Shown here in pieces: positions 1 to 9,728 of a DNA stretch of 64,000 bases; the stretch's first letter is position 1, and each line of letters begins with the position of its first letter. Source of the DNA: Caldilineaceae bacterium bin34 (lineage in GTDB: Bacteria; Chloroflexota; Anaerolineae; Caldilineales; Caldilineaceae); assembly GCA_002238555.1 (NCBI GenBank), contig MPMO01000002.1, forward strand, positions 62,001-126,000. Reading direction: 5' to 3'. The notes under the pieces were generated by a model. That model worked only from the letters and a program-made list of their open reading frames with translations, searched no databases and was not told where the DNA came from. Both the position numbers and the translations under genes were made by a program.

Positions 1-1473
1 CATGGCCAGGTTCAGGCCGGCTTTCATGTACTCGTCCAGGTGTTCAAAGGACGACTTTATGTCGTGTGCGGCCGGGGAGGCGCCGTAGCGCTGCGAACCG
101 GCCCACGAACTGCGGCAAATCGTGACCACCTCGTGTTCGCCGGCGGTATGCAGGGCGTCGTGGATGTTCCTCTGGTGGGCCACCGGGTAATGGCAGTGGG
201 CCTCCAGGGCCGGCCCCGCGTGGTACCGCACCCGGTCGTAGTCCTGAATCGGATGCAGGTCGTCGCAGGGATCCAGCCAGAACGTCCGGATCCCCAGGTC
301 GAAGTAGTTGCGCTTCCACTTGTCCCACAGGTAGGCGGCCGCTTGGGGGTTTGTGGGATCGACCTGCCGCGTTCGAACCGCCTGGCCATCGTTCGCCTGC
401 CAGGGGATCCAGGTCTCGCTGCCATCAAGGGCGTCGATGAACAGGCCCCGTTCCAGCATCGGTCCGAAGTTCTCGCTCTCCTCCTCCACCAGCACCCACG
501 GCGAAATCATGATTCTCACGCCCATGTCATCCAGTTCCCGCACCATGGCCTCCGGATCGGGCCAGAAGTCGGGATCGAGTTTCCAGTCACCCGTTTTCCG
601 CCAGTGCCGGAAGTCGATGACGATAACAGAGAGCGGGAGGCCGCGCCGCCGGAATTCCCTGGCGGTCGCCAGCAGTTCCTCCTGGGTCCGGTACCGCAGC
701 TTGCACTGCCAGAAACCCGATGCCCAGTACGGCATCTCCGGTGCATGTCCCGTGGCGTCGGCGTAGTTCTCCATGATGGCGTCGTAGGTGTCGCCCACGG
801 TGACGTAGTAGTCGATTTGCCGACAGCCTTCGGACACCCAGCGCGTCCGGTTCCGACCCAGCTCCACCCTTCCCAAGGACGGGTTGTTCCACAACAGACC
901 ATAGCCGGCACTGGACACCAGGAACGGCACCGTGTGCTTCACATGCCGTTGATACAGGTCAATCACACATCCCTTGAGGTTGACGCCGCCGGTGGCATTG
1001 AGGCCCATCCCGTACAGGCGCTCGTCCGGCCGCGGGGCGAAGTGAGCCTCGGTGCGGTACAACCCCTCGTCCGCAAACCCGGGAACGGGCTTGTAGGTGC
1101 GGGTACCCGGATTGTGGGCGCCCACCACATAGTCGTACTCGCCAAGAATGGGTTCTCCCGCCCGAAAGAACTGCAGATGGCCCGCCTGCAGGACATGGCC
1201 GGACCCGGGAACGGGGGAGGGATCCGTCAGGCGGGCGGAGATCAGTCCGTTGGCGATGGAGGCCTGGTTGTCGGCAATCTCAATGATTGTGGTAGACACG
1301 GACTCCCTAAGTGCACCAGCCGCCGTCTCCGTCAGTGCCCAGTTGCGATCATCGACCTCACTGAGGGAGGCGCGCACGCGCAGCCCATCGCGTCCCCACG
1401 GTTCGACCACAAGGGTTTCGTCACCGTTCCTGTGCACCAGTTGGCAGCCGTTTTGAGTCAACTCGCCTTTCAT
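1..1473 (-). CDS. GH31 family glycoside hydrolase (alpha-glucosidase/alpha-xylosidase type), C-terminus cut by window edge
   Basis: A reading frame of 491 codons is open from the ATG at 1473 to the window start. It matches GH31 in order: an N-terminal beta-sandwich region, a segment resembling the family signature YWASGFWQCKLRYRTQEEL, the TIM-barrel stretch SVIVIDFRHWRKTGDWKLD, then VDPTNPQAAAYLWDKW and the nucleophile strand FWLDPCDD. The acid/base region reads SSWAGSQRYGASPAAHD, where most members have an aromatic-Ser-Gly-Asp or similar; the Asp is kept. The Glu usually following the nucleophile Asp is Asp here. Such enzymes release alpha-linked sugars from oligosaccharides. No signal peptide is visible, so it is probably cytoplasmic. 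The ATG follows a GGAAAAG stretch. Exact substrate cannot be told. It is separated from ftsK by about 200 bp without a recognisable gene. Confidence 0.85.
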   Translation of the reverse strand, partial: MKGELTQNGCQLVHRNGDETLVVEPWGRDGLRVRASLSEVDDRNWALTETAAGALRESVSTTIIEIADNQASIANGLISARLTDPSPVPGSGHVLQAGHLQFFRAGEPILGEYDYVVGAHNPGTRTYKPVPGFADEGLYRTEAHFAPRPDERLYGMGLNATGGVNLKGCVIDLYQRHVKHTVPFLVSSAGYGLLWNNPSLGRVELGRNRTRWVSEGCRQIDYYVTVGDTYDAIMENYADATGHAPEMPYWASGFWQCKLRYRTQEELLATAREFRRRGLPLSVIVIDFRHWRKTGDWKLDPDFWPDPEAMVRELDDMGVRIMISPWVLVEEESENFGPMLERGLFIDALDGSETWIPWQANDGQAVRTRQVDPTNPQAAAYLWDKWKRNYFDLGIRTFWLDPCDDLHPIQDYDRVRYHAGPALEAHCHYPVAHQRNIHDALHTAGEHEVVTICRSSWAGSQRYGASPAAHDIKSSFEHLDEYMKAGLNLAM

Positions 1474-1675
1474 GGCCACTTTTCCACGCGATTCCAATAT
1501 TTACCCGTTCACCCAAACTTGCCGTCGCCAACCGCGTGACGCCCACTTTGGGAAGAGCAACCCGTACGCGCTGATTGGACCAAAGGGGAAGACGAAATCA
1601 GGTTTAGGTCTCGGTTCGGGACAGCGTGTCCGCCCCCACTCCCGTGTCACTGTATGCCACGAGCCTGGATATCCG

Positions 1676-4464
1676 CTATGCCTGCCTGCGCACCAACTCC
1701 ACAAACGTCCGGCTGTCAAGGTCGTCTTCATCGATTGCGCCCTCGTCCAGCATCCGCTGCAAAATCTCAAACACCCCGTTGCGACCCAACTGCAGCCGAC
1801 GCTGCAGGACATTGGCGGAAAGAACCTTCAGCCCCTTGGCCTCTTCCAAGGCCCTCAGGTACAAGCCTTCCTTCGACTCGGGTGCAGGCGGTATCGGCGC
1901 AGAATCCGGCTCGTTCCGGTCACTGCCTGTCGCACCGACATCCGTATGCTTGCCGGCGCGTCCCGAGCCTTTCCGACTGGACACAGCCGATGGCACGGAT
2001 TCCGATCGGCGTGCCGGAGGCTCCTGTAGGTCCGTGTTGCCAGGCGACGCTCCCCGGTCCGGACTGTCCGAGCCGGCTTCCCCGGATGCATCACCCTTCA
2101 TACCGGAGTCGTCCTCGGGCAGGCCCGGCTCCGGAGGTTCGGCGGCCGTGGCCTGTCCGGCCGATCCACGTTCCGGGGCATCCCGCCCGGTCGCTACGAT
2201 TTGCCGCAGTCGTTCAACCGCGGCCGATTCAGGTTCCCTCCCTGGTCGCTGTCGGGTCCCAATCTCCCGGCCCGGATCGGGTTCGGGCTCAGGTTTGCCG
2301 GCAGGCGACGGCAGCGGAACACGTTCCGGCGGGTGGGGGTCGGCGGGGGTGGGGACCAATGACTCGTGGGGCTCCACGGTCCGACCGGATTCCGTCCCGG
2401 CAACCGCCGGGAACGCCCCAAGATCCCACAGGTTCGCTTCCGCCTCCCAATGGTCGATAACTCCGGCAATCTCGGGGTCGCTCACCCAGGTGCCCTGCAC
2501 CCGTCCAACCCGTTGTGCGTCCGGAGCGACAAACAGCATGTCGCCGTTGCCCAGGAGCCGTTCGGCTCCCGCTTCGTCGATGATTACCCGGCTGTCGATT
2601 TGGCTCGACACGGCAAAGGCAATGCGCGCCGGGAAGTTGGCCTTGATCAACCCTGTGATGACATCCACCGACGGCCGCTGTGTCGCAATGATTAGATGGA
2701 TGCCCACGGCCCTCGCCATCTGGGCCAGACGACAGACTGCCTGCTCCACCTGCTGGGGTGCCGACATCATCAAGTCCGCCATTTCATCGATGATGGCGAC
2801 GATGAAGGGCATCGGCGGTTCGCCCTCCTCAATCCGCCGCTGGTTGTAGCGGTGAATGTCGCGGACCCGCTCGACATTGAGCAGCTGATAGCGCGCGGTC
2901 ATCTCGGCCACACACCACTCCAGAACGGCCTCGGCCTGTTCCACGTCGGTGACCACCGGCTTGAGCATGTGGGGAATGCGGTTGTAGGCGCTCAACTCGA
3001 CCATCTTGGGGTCGACCATGAGAAACCGGAGGGTCTCCGGGGTGTGGGACAGCAGCAGGGTCGTGATGATGGCGTTGATGCAGACCGACTTGCCGGTACC
3101 GGTGGCGCCGGCAATCAGCAGGTGGGGCATCCGGGCCAGGTCCGCCACAATCGGCTGTCCCTTGACATCCTCGCCCAGGGCCAACGGCAGACTGGCATTC
3201 ATCGAAAGAAAGGCGTCGCTGACAACCAGGTCCCTTAGGTTCACCGAGTTGATGACGGCGTTCGGAATTTCGATTCCAACATAGCTCGTGCCCGGAATGG
3301 GCGCCTCGATGCGCACCGAAGCCGCCGCGGCCGCCAAGGCCAGGTCGTCGCGCAGACTCGTGATTTTGCTGACCTTGACCTTGGTGCGCCTGACGTAGCC
3401 GCGCGTGTCGCTCCGTTCGATAAATCCGGGCTTGATCAGGTACTGCGTAACGGCCGACCCCGTGTAGGCGCCCTCGAAGCTCGCGGGCACCCCGAACAGT
3501 TCCAGCGTGTCCTGGATGAGGGTTCCCATCTTGCGCACGCGGTCGTCGTCCTCCTCAATCCGCTCCCGCGAGGAGAGAAGCCGGTGGATGTCGGGCAGGG
3601 TCCAGGCCTGCCCGGCGCCTTCCTCCGGTGGCCCGGACCTTCCGGCGGGAGGCATCGCCGCGCCTTCACGCACCGCGGGAGGCCGGGCCGGAACCGCCAC
3701 GGCCTCCACCGCCGGCGAACCGTGTTCCAGCGGCGCAATACGGGGAGTCCGCATGCGTTCCAGCCAGTGCACATAGGCAAACCAAACCCGCCCGTACACT
3801 CTCCGCAGCGGCTCGAGATCGACCCGGCGCCGACTCACCCGCTGCCACACGCGATACAGGCGGGGTTTAGGGCAAAGGGCGGGGTTCCCTTCGCCGCGGG
3901 CGACGCCGCCCCCGCGCCGCCCCCCCGCCACCGCCCCCCCAGCCACTCCGGAACCACCATCCAGCCGCCCACCAGGGCCAGGCCAACAAGCACGGTCCAT
4001 GCTCCGGCCAGTCCCAGGGCCCCTGCCAGATGCGTCCCCGACCGGTAGCCGATCCACCCTCCGGCGGATGGCAGGGACGGCGACAATGCCTGCGCCAAGT
4101 CCCCCGCCAGCCGGTCCGGCACCAGGTTCAAGCCCACCACCAGACAGAGATACAACAGTACGACACCGGCCGGCTTGTGCCAGGGCGGCATCGGCTGGTA
4201 CTCCATGGCCCGCACGATGATCCAGAATCCGAGAAACCCGATCACGGCCGGCAAACCCCAGGCCGCCACACCCACCAGCGATTGCAGGCTGCCAATCCAC
4301 ATATCGGTCAGCCTGCCGCGGGTCAGGGACATGAAGCTGAGCTGCGTTAACACGGCAACCATGACCAGCACGGTTCCGGCCAGGCGCGGCGCATACAGCG
4401 AGGCCAACAAGGCCTGCCACGGACTCGCCGCGGATTTCCTCTTGGTCGAGGTTCGTTGGGCCAC
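1676..4464 (-). pseudogene. ftsK: DNA translocase FtsK/SpoIIIE, interrupted by a frameshift
   Basis: FtsK pumps chromosomal DNA through the closing septum. The N-terminal frame starts at GTG 4464, with GGAG 11 bases upstream, and gives four or five hydrophobic segments typical of the FtsK membrane domain before stopping at 3835. The rest lies in another frame, down to a TAG at 1676: a basic linker, the motor with Walker A GATGTGKSVCINAI and Walker B FIVAIIDEMADLMM, an acidic/Pro-rich stretch of about 170 residues, and the C-terminal winged-helix gamma domain (VLQRRLQLGRNGVFEILQRM). The position of the long linker between motor and gamma domain is unusual. The frames must join between about 3890 and 3940, where two runs of seven C occur (3920-3926 and 3934-3940). 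A one-base error or real slippage there would explain the break, so a functional gene is quite possible. Confidence 0.85.
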
Positions 4465-4592
4465 CGACGATCGGCTCCAATCCTGACAACAAAGACAAAC
4501 GGACAGGGTGGACAGGCCTGTCCTTAATGCACAGACCCGCCTCGGCCGGCCCCCGGGCGGGCTGCCGGACGCTCCAATTCAATTCTATCGGA

Positions 4593-6383
4593 TTAAATCG
4601 GGTCCGAAACGCGGTTGTCGGCAGCCAGCTTGACCACTACAAAGGGGTTGCGGCCCAGTTCGTCCCGGCAGATCCGACGCAACACGCGCACCAGATCCCG
4701 TTCGATGTCCGCGGCCTTGGTCCCGGGGTTCCCGGCCATGGATGCGAAGCGCTTGGCCACGGCCTGCCGGGCCAGGTCGTGGAAATCCCGCTGCTCCTCG
4801 CGGTACAGCACCCCGCGGCTTACCAGCACCGGCGCGCCCCGCATCTCCCAGGCGCGGGAACTGTAGTTGACGACGCACACCAGCATCCCACCGTCCCGCA
4901 GCAGCAGCCTTTCGTTAAGAATGCCGTGGTCGTCGCTGACCACGGAGCCGTCCACCACGATGCGTTCCGCCGAAACGGGCTCGCCTTCCCGCACCAGACA
5001 CCGGCTCAACCGGGCATCGCCATCCCCGGGTTCGAAATCGCGGTTCCAGTGGCCGAACTCCAGACAGTCGCCATCCTCCAGGATCAGCACGTCCTGCTCG
5101 GGCATGCCGTGGGCCACGGCGGCCCGGCGGTTCAACTCCAGATGACGGTACTCGCCGTGGACGGGCAGGAAGAAACGCGGCGACAGGAGGTCCAGCATAC
5201 GGGCGTTCTCCCGCAGGCTGCCGTGGCCCGACACGTGGATTTCGGCCAGATCCGCGTAAATGACATTCGCACCCCGGCGGAACAGCCGGTTGATCATGTT
5301 GTAGTAGTTCTTCTCGTTGCCCGGGATCGGGGTGGCGCTGATGATGACGGTATCGTCGCTGCGCACCTGGTGGAACCGATGATTGTCGAGGCTGAGTCGG
5401 TTGAGCGCGCTCAGCTCCTCGCCCTGGGAACCCGTGATGAGAACACAAACTTTGTCCGGCTCCCCCTTGTCGATGTCCTGGTCACTGAGGAGACTGTTCC
5501 AGTCCAAATCCACGTAGCGCAGTTTGACGGCGTTCTCCGTGTACCGGTACATCGAACTGCCCACGAGCCCCACCTTTCGCCCGTTGCGTTCGGCCAGGTT
5601 CAGAACCTGCTGCACGCGGGCGGTGTTGCTGGCAAACGTGGAGAAGAAAATGCGGCCGGCAGCCTCTTCAAACAGTTCCTGCAGCTTGTCCTCGATGGCG
5701 ATTTCGCTGCTTGTGGCCAGATCCTCTTCGGCATTGGTGCTGTCCGCCATCAGAAGGAGAACCCCTTCCCGCCCCCATGCCTCCAGCCGGGCCACGTCGA
5801 TGGGCCGGCCCAAAATCGGATTCTCGTCGAACTTGAAGTCGCCCGTGTGGATCACGCGCCCCAGTGGCGTGTTCAACGAGATGCCCAAGCTGCTGGGAAA
5901 GCTGTGGTTGACCTGGAAGAACTCGGCCTCGAAGGCGCCCAACTGCAGAACGGTTTCGGTGTCCACGGTTCGGAGCTGGCGGACCGCCTCAAACAACTGA
6001 TAGTCGCGGTCCGTCAGCTTGCTCTCGACAATGCCGATGGTCAGGTCCGATCCGTAAATCGGCACCTCGATGCCGAACTCCAGCAGAAAGGGCAGGGCCC
6101 CAATGTGATCCTCGTGTCCGTGGGTGAGCAGAATGGCGCGCAGCCGCTCGCGGTTGTCCAGGACATAGGCCAGGTCCGGAATCATCAGCCGGATGCCCGG
6201 CGTCTCCTCGACGGGGAACATGCTGCCGGCGTCGATCAGGACCATATCCTCGTCGTACTCGACGACCATCATATTCTTGCCGATGTCGCCCAGGCCGCCC
6301 AGCGGCGTCACGCGCAGAAGGTTGTGCGCGCTGTCCCGGATGGCGTCCCCCGCGTCCGCGGGGACCTTGTAATTGACTTCCAT
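4593..6383 (-). CDS. rnj: Ribonuclease J (metallo-beta-lactamase/beta-CASP)
   Basis: RNase J is a 5'-3' exo- and endoribonuclease that matures and degrades RNA in the cytoplasm. The protein carries the zinc-binding signature HGHEDH (about residues 88-93), the N-terminal strand LRVTPLGGLGDIGKN, the HTGDFKFDENP motif, the beta-CASP region with GSQGEELSALNRL, and the HVSGHGSLRE motif near residue 400, followed by the C-terminal domain. I prefer the ATG at 6383, which has AAGG eight bases upstream and gives 596 residues, over the ATG at 6437, which lacks a ribosome site. Length fits the family (about 550-600). It lies between the uracil-DNA glycosylase gene and ftsK on the same strand. Confidence 0.93.
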   Translation of the reverse strand: MEVNYKVPADAGDAIRDSAHNLLRVTPLGGLGDIGKNMMVVEYDEDMVLIDAGSMFPVEETPGIRLMIPDLAYVLDNRERLRAILLTHGHEDHIGALPFLLEFGIEVPIYGSDLTIGIVESKLTDRDYQLFEAVRQLRTVDTETVLQLGAFEAEFFQVNHSFPSSLGISLNTPLGRVIHTGDFKFDENPILGRPIDVARLEAWGREGVLLLMADSTNAEEDLATSSEIAIEDKLQELFEEAAGRIFFSTFASNTARVQQVLNLAERNGRKVGLVGSSMYRYTENAVKLRYVDLDWNSLLSDQDIDKGEPDKVCVLITGSQGEELSALNRLSLDNHRFHQVRSDDTVIISATPIPGNEKNYYNMINRLFRRGANVIYADLAEIHVSGHGSLRENARMLDLLSPRFFLPVHGEYRHLELNRRAAVAHGMPEQDVLILEDGDCLEFGHWNRDFEPGDGDARLSRCLVREGEPVSAERIVVDGSVVSDDHGILNERLLLRDGGMLVCVVNYSSRAWEMRGAPVLVSRGVLYREEQRDFHDLARQAVAKRFASMAGNPGTKAADIERDLVRVLRRICRDELGRNPFVVVKLAADNRVSDPI

Positions 6384-6470
6384 GGTATGCCTTGTTTTGG
6401 TTGCTGTGTTGACTGTATTGGTTTGCGCGGGCGGCATCGGGAGATGCCGGCGCGCTCGTCGTGTCGGGCC

Positions 6471-7097
6471 TCAGAGATCGAACAACGTTCCCTGCGACAG
6501 GTCGTCCTCGGCGGACGCCGGGTCCGGGCGCGGCTCGTTCGCCAACCGGGCCAACCGGGCGAACATGCCGGCGTATTCGGAACGCAGGCCCCAGTTGCGC
6601 AGGACGGCTGCCGGATGCAACAGGGGCATGGCCCGCCGGCCCCCGTCAATGTTCCTGACCTGTCCCTGGATGCGCGTGATGCGGCCACCCGGGAACCAGC
6701 GACTCATGCTGATGCGGCCGAGGGTCACGATGAGACTTGGATTGATGGCCTCAATCTGGCGATCCAGCCAACGGCGACAGGCCTGGATCTCCTCGGGCAG
6801 CGGATCCCTGTTGCCGGGCGGACGGCACTTGACCACATTGGTGATGAACACGTCGGATCTGGGGATCCCGGCTTCGGCCAGCATTTCGGTCAGGAGCTGG
6901 CCGCTCCGGCCGACAAACGGCCTGCCCTGTTCGTCCTCGACGGCGCCGGGCCCTTCGCCGACGAACATGATGGACGCGCGGGGATTGCCTTCGCCCGGCA
7001 CCGCCTGCAGCCGTCCGGCACACAGTTGGCAGGCTTCGCAGGCCCGGATGCCGGCCGCGAGTTCCTGAAGGGTTTCGGTTGGATTGCCATCAGCCAT
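6471..7097 (-). CDS. Uracil-DNA glycosylase, family 4 (Fe-S type)
   Basis: It excises uracil from DNA at the start of base-excision repair. The protein of 208 residues has the Cys pair CEACQLC near the N-terminus, which with later Cys residues holds a 4Fe-4S cluster in family 4 and 5 enzymes. It also has motif A GEGPGAVEDEQGRPFVGRSG and motif B LLHPAAVLRN. The start ATG at 7097 has GGGAAG just upstream; longer upstream extensions have no ribosome site. The first eight bases overlap the end of the acetyltransferase gene, so tsaB, the acetyltransferase and this gene are likely co-transcribed. Confidence 0.92.
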   Translation of the reverse strand: MADGNPTETLQELAAGIRACEACQLCAGRLQAVPGEGNPRASIMFVGEGPGAVEDEQGRPFVGRSGQLLTEMLAEAGIPRSDVFITNVVKCRPPGNRDPLPEEIQACRRWLDRQIEAINPSLIVTLGRISMSRWFPGGRITRIQGQVRNIDGGRRAMPLLHPAAVLRNWGLRSEYAGMFARLARLANEPRPDPASAEDDLSQGTLFDL

Positions 7098-7689
7098 GAT
7101 TCTTCCCGCCTGCGCTAATCGAATTGACAAACCGGGCCCGAGTCCGGTCAAGACGGGCAGCCAGCCGTGCCTGTACGACAGGGGTCTGCAAGTCAAGGAG
7201 GTTGTACAGCAGGGCAGCCTCGCCGTTCTCATAGTAGCGCGGTCGGCACCCTATCCGTTCGAATCCCAGGTTCTCATACATGTGCACGGCCTGCCGATTG
7301 CCCGGCTTCACCTCCAGTTGGACCACCCTCATCAAGTTGATGGTTGCCACCTGCAGATAGTTGAGCATCAGAAGACTGCCCAGCCCCTGCCTGCGCACGG
7401 CCGGCAGGCAGCCGAACCGCACGATCTGTGCCACGTCGGCCGGCATGACGGAGCAAACATATGCCGCCACCTTGCCGGACGGCAGGGATCCCCATCCTTC
7501 CGGTCCCGTGCGCAGCCCGTACCAGACGTACATGGAGGCAGGCTTGAGCATGGACTTGATTTGATCCCGGCTCAGGGGTGGTCGGAAGCAGATGTCCTCC
7601 AATTCCTCCACATCCTGCCAGTCATCGACTTCCAGTGTGCAGAAACCCGGTGCGCGCGAGGTCAAATCGGCCATGCAGGACTCAGGCAC
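7090..7689 (-). CDS. GNAT-family acetyltransferase, RimI-like
   Basis: The protein has the acetyl-CoA binding core of GNAT enzymes: GCLPAVRRQGLGSLLMLNYL followed by LEVKPGNRQAVHMYENLGFERIG (quoted in part), which matches the RimI group that acetylates N-terminal residues. Residues 1-60 hold a short N-terminal extension. Start is the GTG at 7689, placed by a GGAGG eight bases upstream and overlapping the tsaB stop region; the ATG at 7674 has no such site. It sits next to tsaB, a common arrangement (tsaB-rimI), which supports the call. The C-terminal 40 residues after the GNAT core are Arg/Ala-rich and of unknown role. Confidence 0.85.
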   Translation of the reverse strand: MPESCMADLTSRAPGFCTLEVDDWQDVEELEDICFRPPLSRDQIKSMLKPASMYVWYGLRTGPEGWGSLPSGKVAAYVCSVMPADVAQIVRFGCLPAVRRQGLGSLLMLNYLQVATINLMRVVQLEVKPGNRQAVHMYENLGFERIGCRPRYYENGEAALLYNLLDLQTPVVQARLAARLDRTRARFVNSISAGGKNHG

Positions 7690-8401
7690 CCACCGCCTCC
7701 GCCGACGAAGAATAGCTGGGGACGACGGATTCGGGATCGGACCATTCGTTGGCTGCCAACCGGTCCCGCGCCAGGCGGGCCAAGGTCAGGGATGTGCGCA
7801 GGCGCTCCCTGCGACCGGGCCAGCACAGACCGGACAACCCGGCCACCCCTTGTTCAAGATTCGCGTCCCGGTCCGCACACAGCCAAGGCTGCCTACCCAA
7901 GGTCGACTCGCGGTTGGCGGCTTGCACCAGTTGGTCCAGGGATCCGTTCACCAAATCGGGTGTCTCGAGTTCCCGCCACGGTTCATCGGAATTCAGCCAG
8001 CCCCAAATCCAGCGGCTCCGACCGGCCGGCAACGCGGCCAGCAGGCGCGCCGTGCCCGGTTTTCGGGGTGCGGTGGCATGTGCCTTGTGCAATAGGATTG
8101 AGGTTGTGGCCACCCCGCACAAGGGAACGGCGCCGTCCAGGGCGAGCGCGATGCCCTTTGCTACACTGACCCCCGTGCGAACCCCCGTGTAGCTGCCCGG
8201 ACCGCGGGCCACGGCAATCAGGGACAGAGCCTCCAGGTCCGTGTCCGCTTCGGACAACACCTCCCTGATGGTCGGGGCCAACTCCCTTGTATGGCGTCGG
8301 CCGCCTTCCCAAATTCGTTCGCTGCGGGTTTTTTCGGCAGCCAAGTCCACCACCCCCACAACGGCGGGTTCGATGGCCGTGTCTATCGCCAGTGCGAGCA
8401 T
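7682..8401 (-). CDS. tsaB: tRNA threonylcarbamoyladenosine biosynthesis protein TsaB
   Basis: TsaB partners TsaD in making the t6A37 modification of ANN-decoding tRNAs. The protein of 239 residues begins MLALAIDTAIEPAVVGVVD, the ASKHA ATPase-fold start, and contains the family signature ARGPGSYTGVRTGVSVAKG. The ATG at 8401 has GGAGG seven bases upstream. The following region (about 110-239) is the degenerate second half usual for TsaB. It is divergent from the endonuclease IV gene, with only about 30 bases between the starts, and overlaps the acetyltransferase gene downstream. Confidence 0.9.
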   Translation of the reverse strand: MLALAIDTAIEPAVVGVVDLAAEKTRSERIWEGGRRHTRELAPTIREVLSEADTDLEALSLIAVARGPGSYTGVRTGVSVAKGIALALDGAVPLCGVATTSILLHKAHATAPRKPGTARLLAALPAGRSRWIWGWLNSDEPWRELETPDLVNGSLDQLVQAANRESTLGRQPWLCADRDANLEQGVAGLSGLCWPGRRERLRTSLTLARLARDRLAANEWSDPESVVPSYSSSAEAVGA

Positions 8402-8433
8402 CCACAGCCTCCATGCCACCCATCGGAACCAAC

Positions 8434-9502
8434 ATGCCCCACTCCGCAACCACGCCGGCCCTCATGGGCGCCCACGTATCCGCCGCCGGCGGCATGCACA
8501 AGGCAATCGACCGGGCCGTCGACCTCCATATGACCGCGCTGCAGGTGTTCACCAAGAGCAATCGCCAGTGGAAATCCAAGCCGTTGGATCCCGGCGACAT
8601 CCAAAAGTGGCAGGACCGCCGACAGGGACCGGCCCCGTTGCCGACCGTCTCCCACGCCAGCTACCTGATCAACCTGGCCGGGCCCAAACCGGATGTCCAA
8701 GCCAAAAGCAGAGCCGGCTTGGAGGATGAACTGGAACGGGCCACGGCCCTCGGCATCCCGGATGTCGTCCTGCATCCGGGCGCCCACATGGGCGACGGCG
8801 CGGAAGCCGGCATCGCCAGGGCTGCCGCCATCGTCAACGAAGTCTATGCCCGCCGTCCTCATCTGCGAGCCACGCGTCTGCTGTTCGAGGTCATGGCGGG
8901 ACACGGTACGGGCATCCGAAGCGAGCTTTGCCGACTAGGCCGCACGCTGTCGCCCACGCCCCGACCGGCCTGCCTCAATCGTCAACGAAGTCTATGCCCG
9001 CCGTCCTCATCTGCGAGCCACGCGTCTGCTGTTCGAGGTCATGGCGGGCCAGGGTACGGTCATCGGACGCGACCTTGCCGAACTGGCCGAACTGCTGTCC
9101 CTGACGCGCGACGCGGCCCACACCGGCATCTGCCTCGACACCTGCCACCTGTTTGCCGCGGGATACGAAATTCGCACCCGGGACGGATACGACCGCCTGA
9201 TGTCCGAGATTGACGCCACCGTGGGCCTTGACGCGGTGCGGTGCTGGCACTTCAACGACAGCAAGGGCGATCTGGGCAGCCACGTGGACCGGCATGAACA
9301 CATCGGCCAAGGTCGGATCGGGGAATCAGCCTTCGCGTTCATTCTCAACGATGCGACCTGGTCGCACATCCCCAAGCTGCTGGAGACACCCAAAACCGTG
9401 GAACGCACCTCGGACCTGAAGAACATGCAGGCACTCGGCTCCCTCCTGGACAACCCGGAGCAGCTCCCTCCGGGCCTGATGGAGGAACAGGCACCCACCT
9501 GA
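8434..9502 (+). pseudogene. nfo: Deoxyribonuclease IV (apurinic endonuclease), broken by an internal 148-bp duplication
   Basis: The protein cuts DNA at abasic sites. The first part (8434-8900) reads MGAHVSAAGGMHKAIDRAV, VFTKSNRQW and DVVLHPGAHMGDG; the last part (9049-9502) reads GICLDTCHLFAAGYEI, HFNDSKGDLGSHVDRHEHIG and so on, all conserved zinc-site motifs of the family. Between them, 70 bp (8831-8900) are repeated perfectly at 8979-9048, and 78 bp follow the first copy that look like a diverged version of the sequence after the second. The extra 148 bp shift the frame. Deleting them restores a complete enzyme of about 306 residues. The start is uncertain: 8413, 8434 (GGAA eight bases upstream) or 8464, the last being closest to typical family starts. 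Confidence 0.85.
8831..9048. repeat. 70-bp perfect direct repeat inside nfo (8831-8900 and 8979-9048)
   Basis: The two 70-bp copies are identical base for base and lie 148 bp apart. The 78-bp spacer 8901-8978 resembles 9049-9126 with many mismatches and small gaps. It is a tandem duplication whose first tail has drifted, or an assembly chimera of two variants. Confidence 0.9.
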
Positions 9503-9728
9503 CCGGGGAACAGCCCGTCCGGCGGCAGCCATTCCGCAACGTTCCCCTTGGTCGTCGGACCCGCGGCAGGCAAGCTGGCGATGTTGTCGGTCACTCAGCC
9601 ACGCGGCTAACGCGGCGGTGCAACACCCAATCCGCACCTCGAACTGCGGAGACCGCAGGTGAAGCCCCCGCGGCCACGGCGCAGAGCACCCCGTTCGATA
9701 CTCGGTGCGCTCGACCGGCCAGGCCTGA

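Noticed and set aside
40-1539. Long plus-strand open frame opposite the GH31 gene
   Set aside because: It has no family motif, and the minus strand carries clear GH31 signatures in one frame.
4527-7118. 863-codon plus-strand open frame
   Set aside because: It is antisense to RNase J and the uracil-DNA glycosylase gene; high GC makes such mirror frames common.
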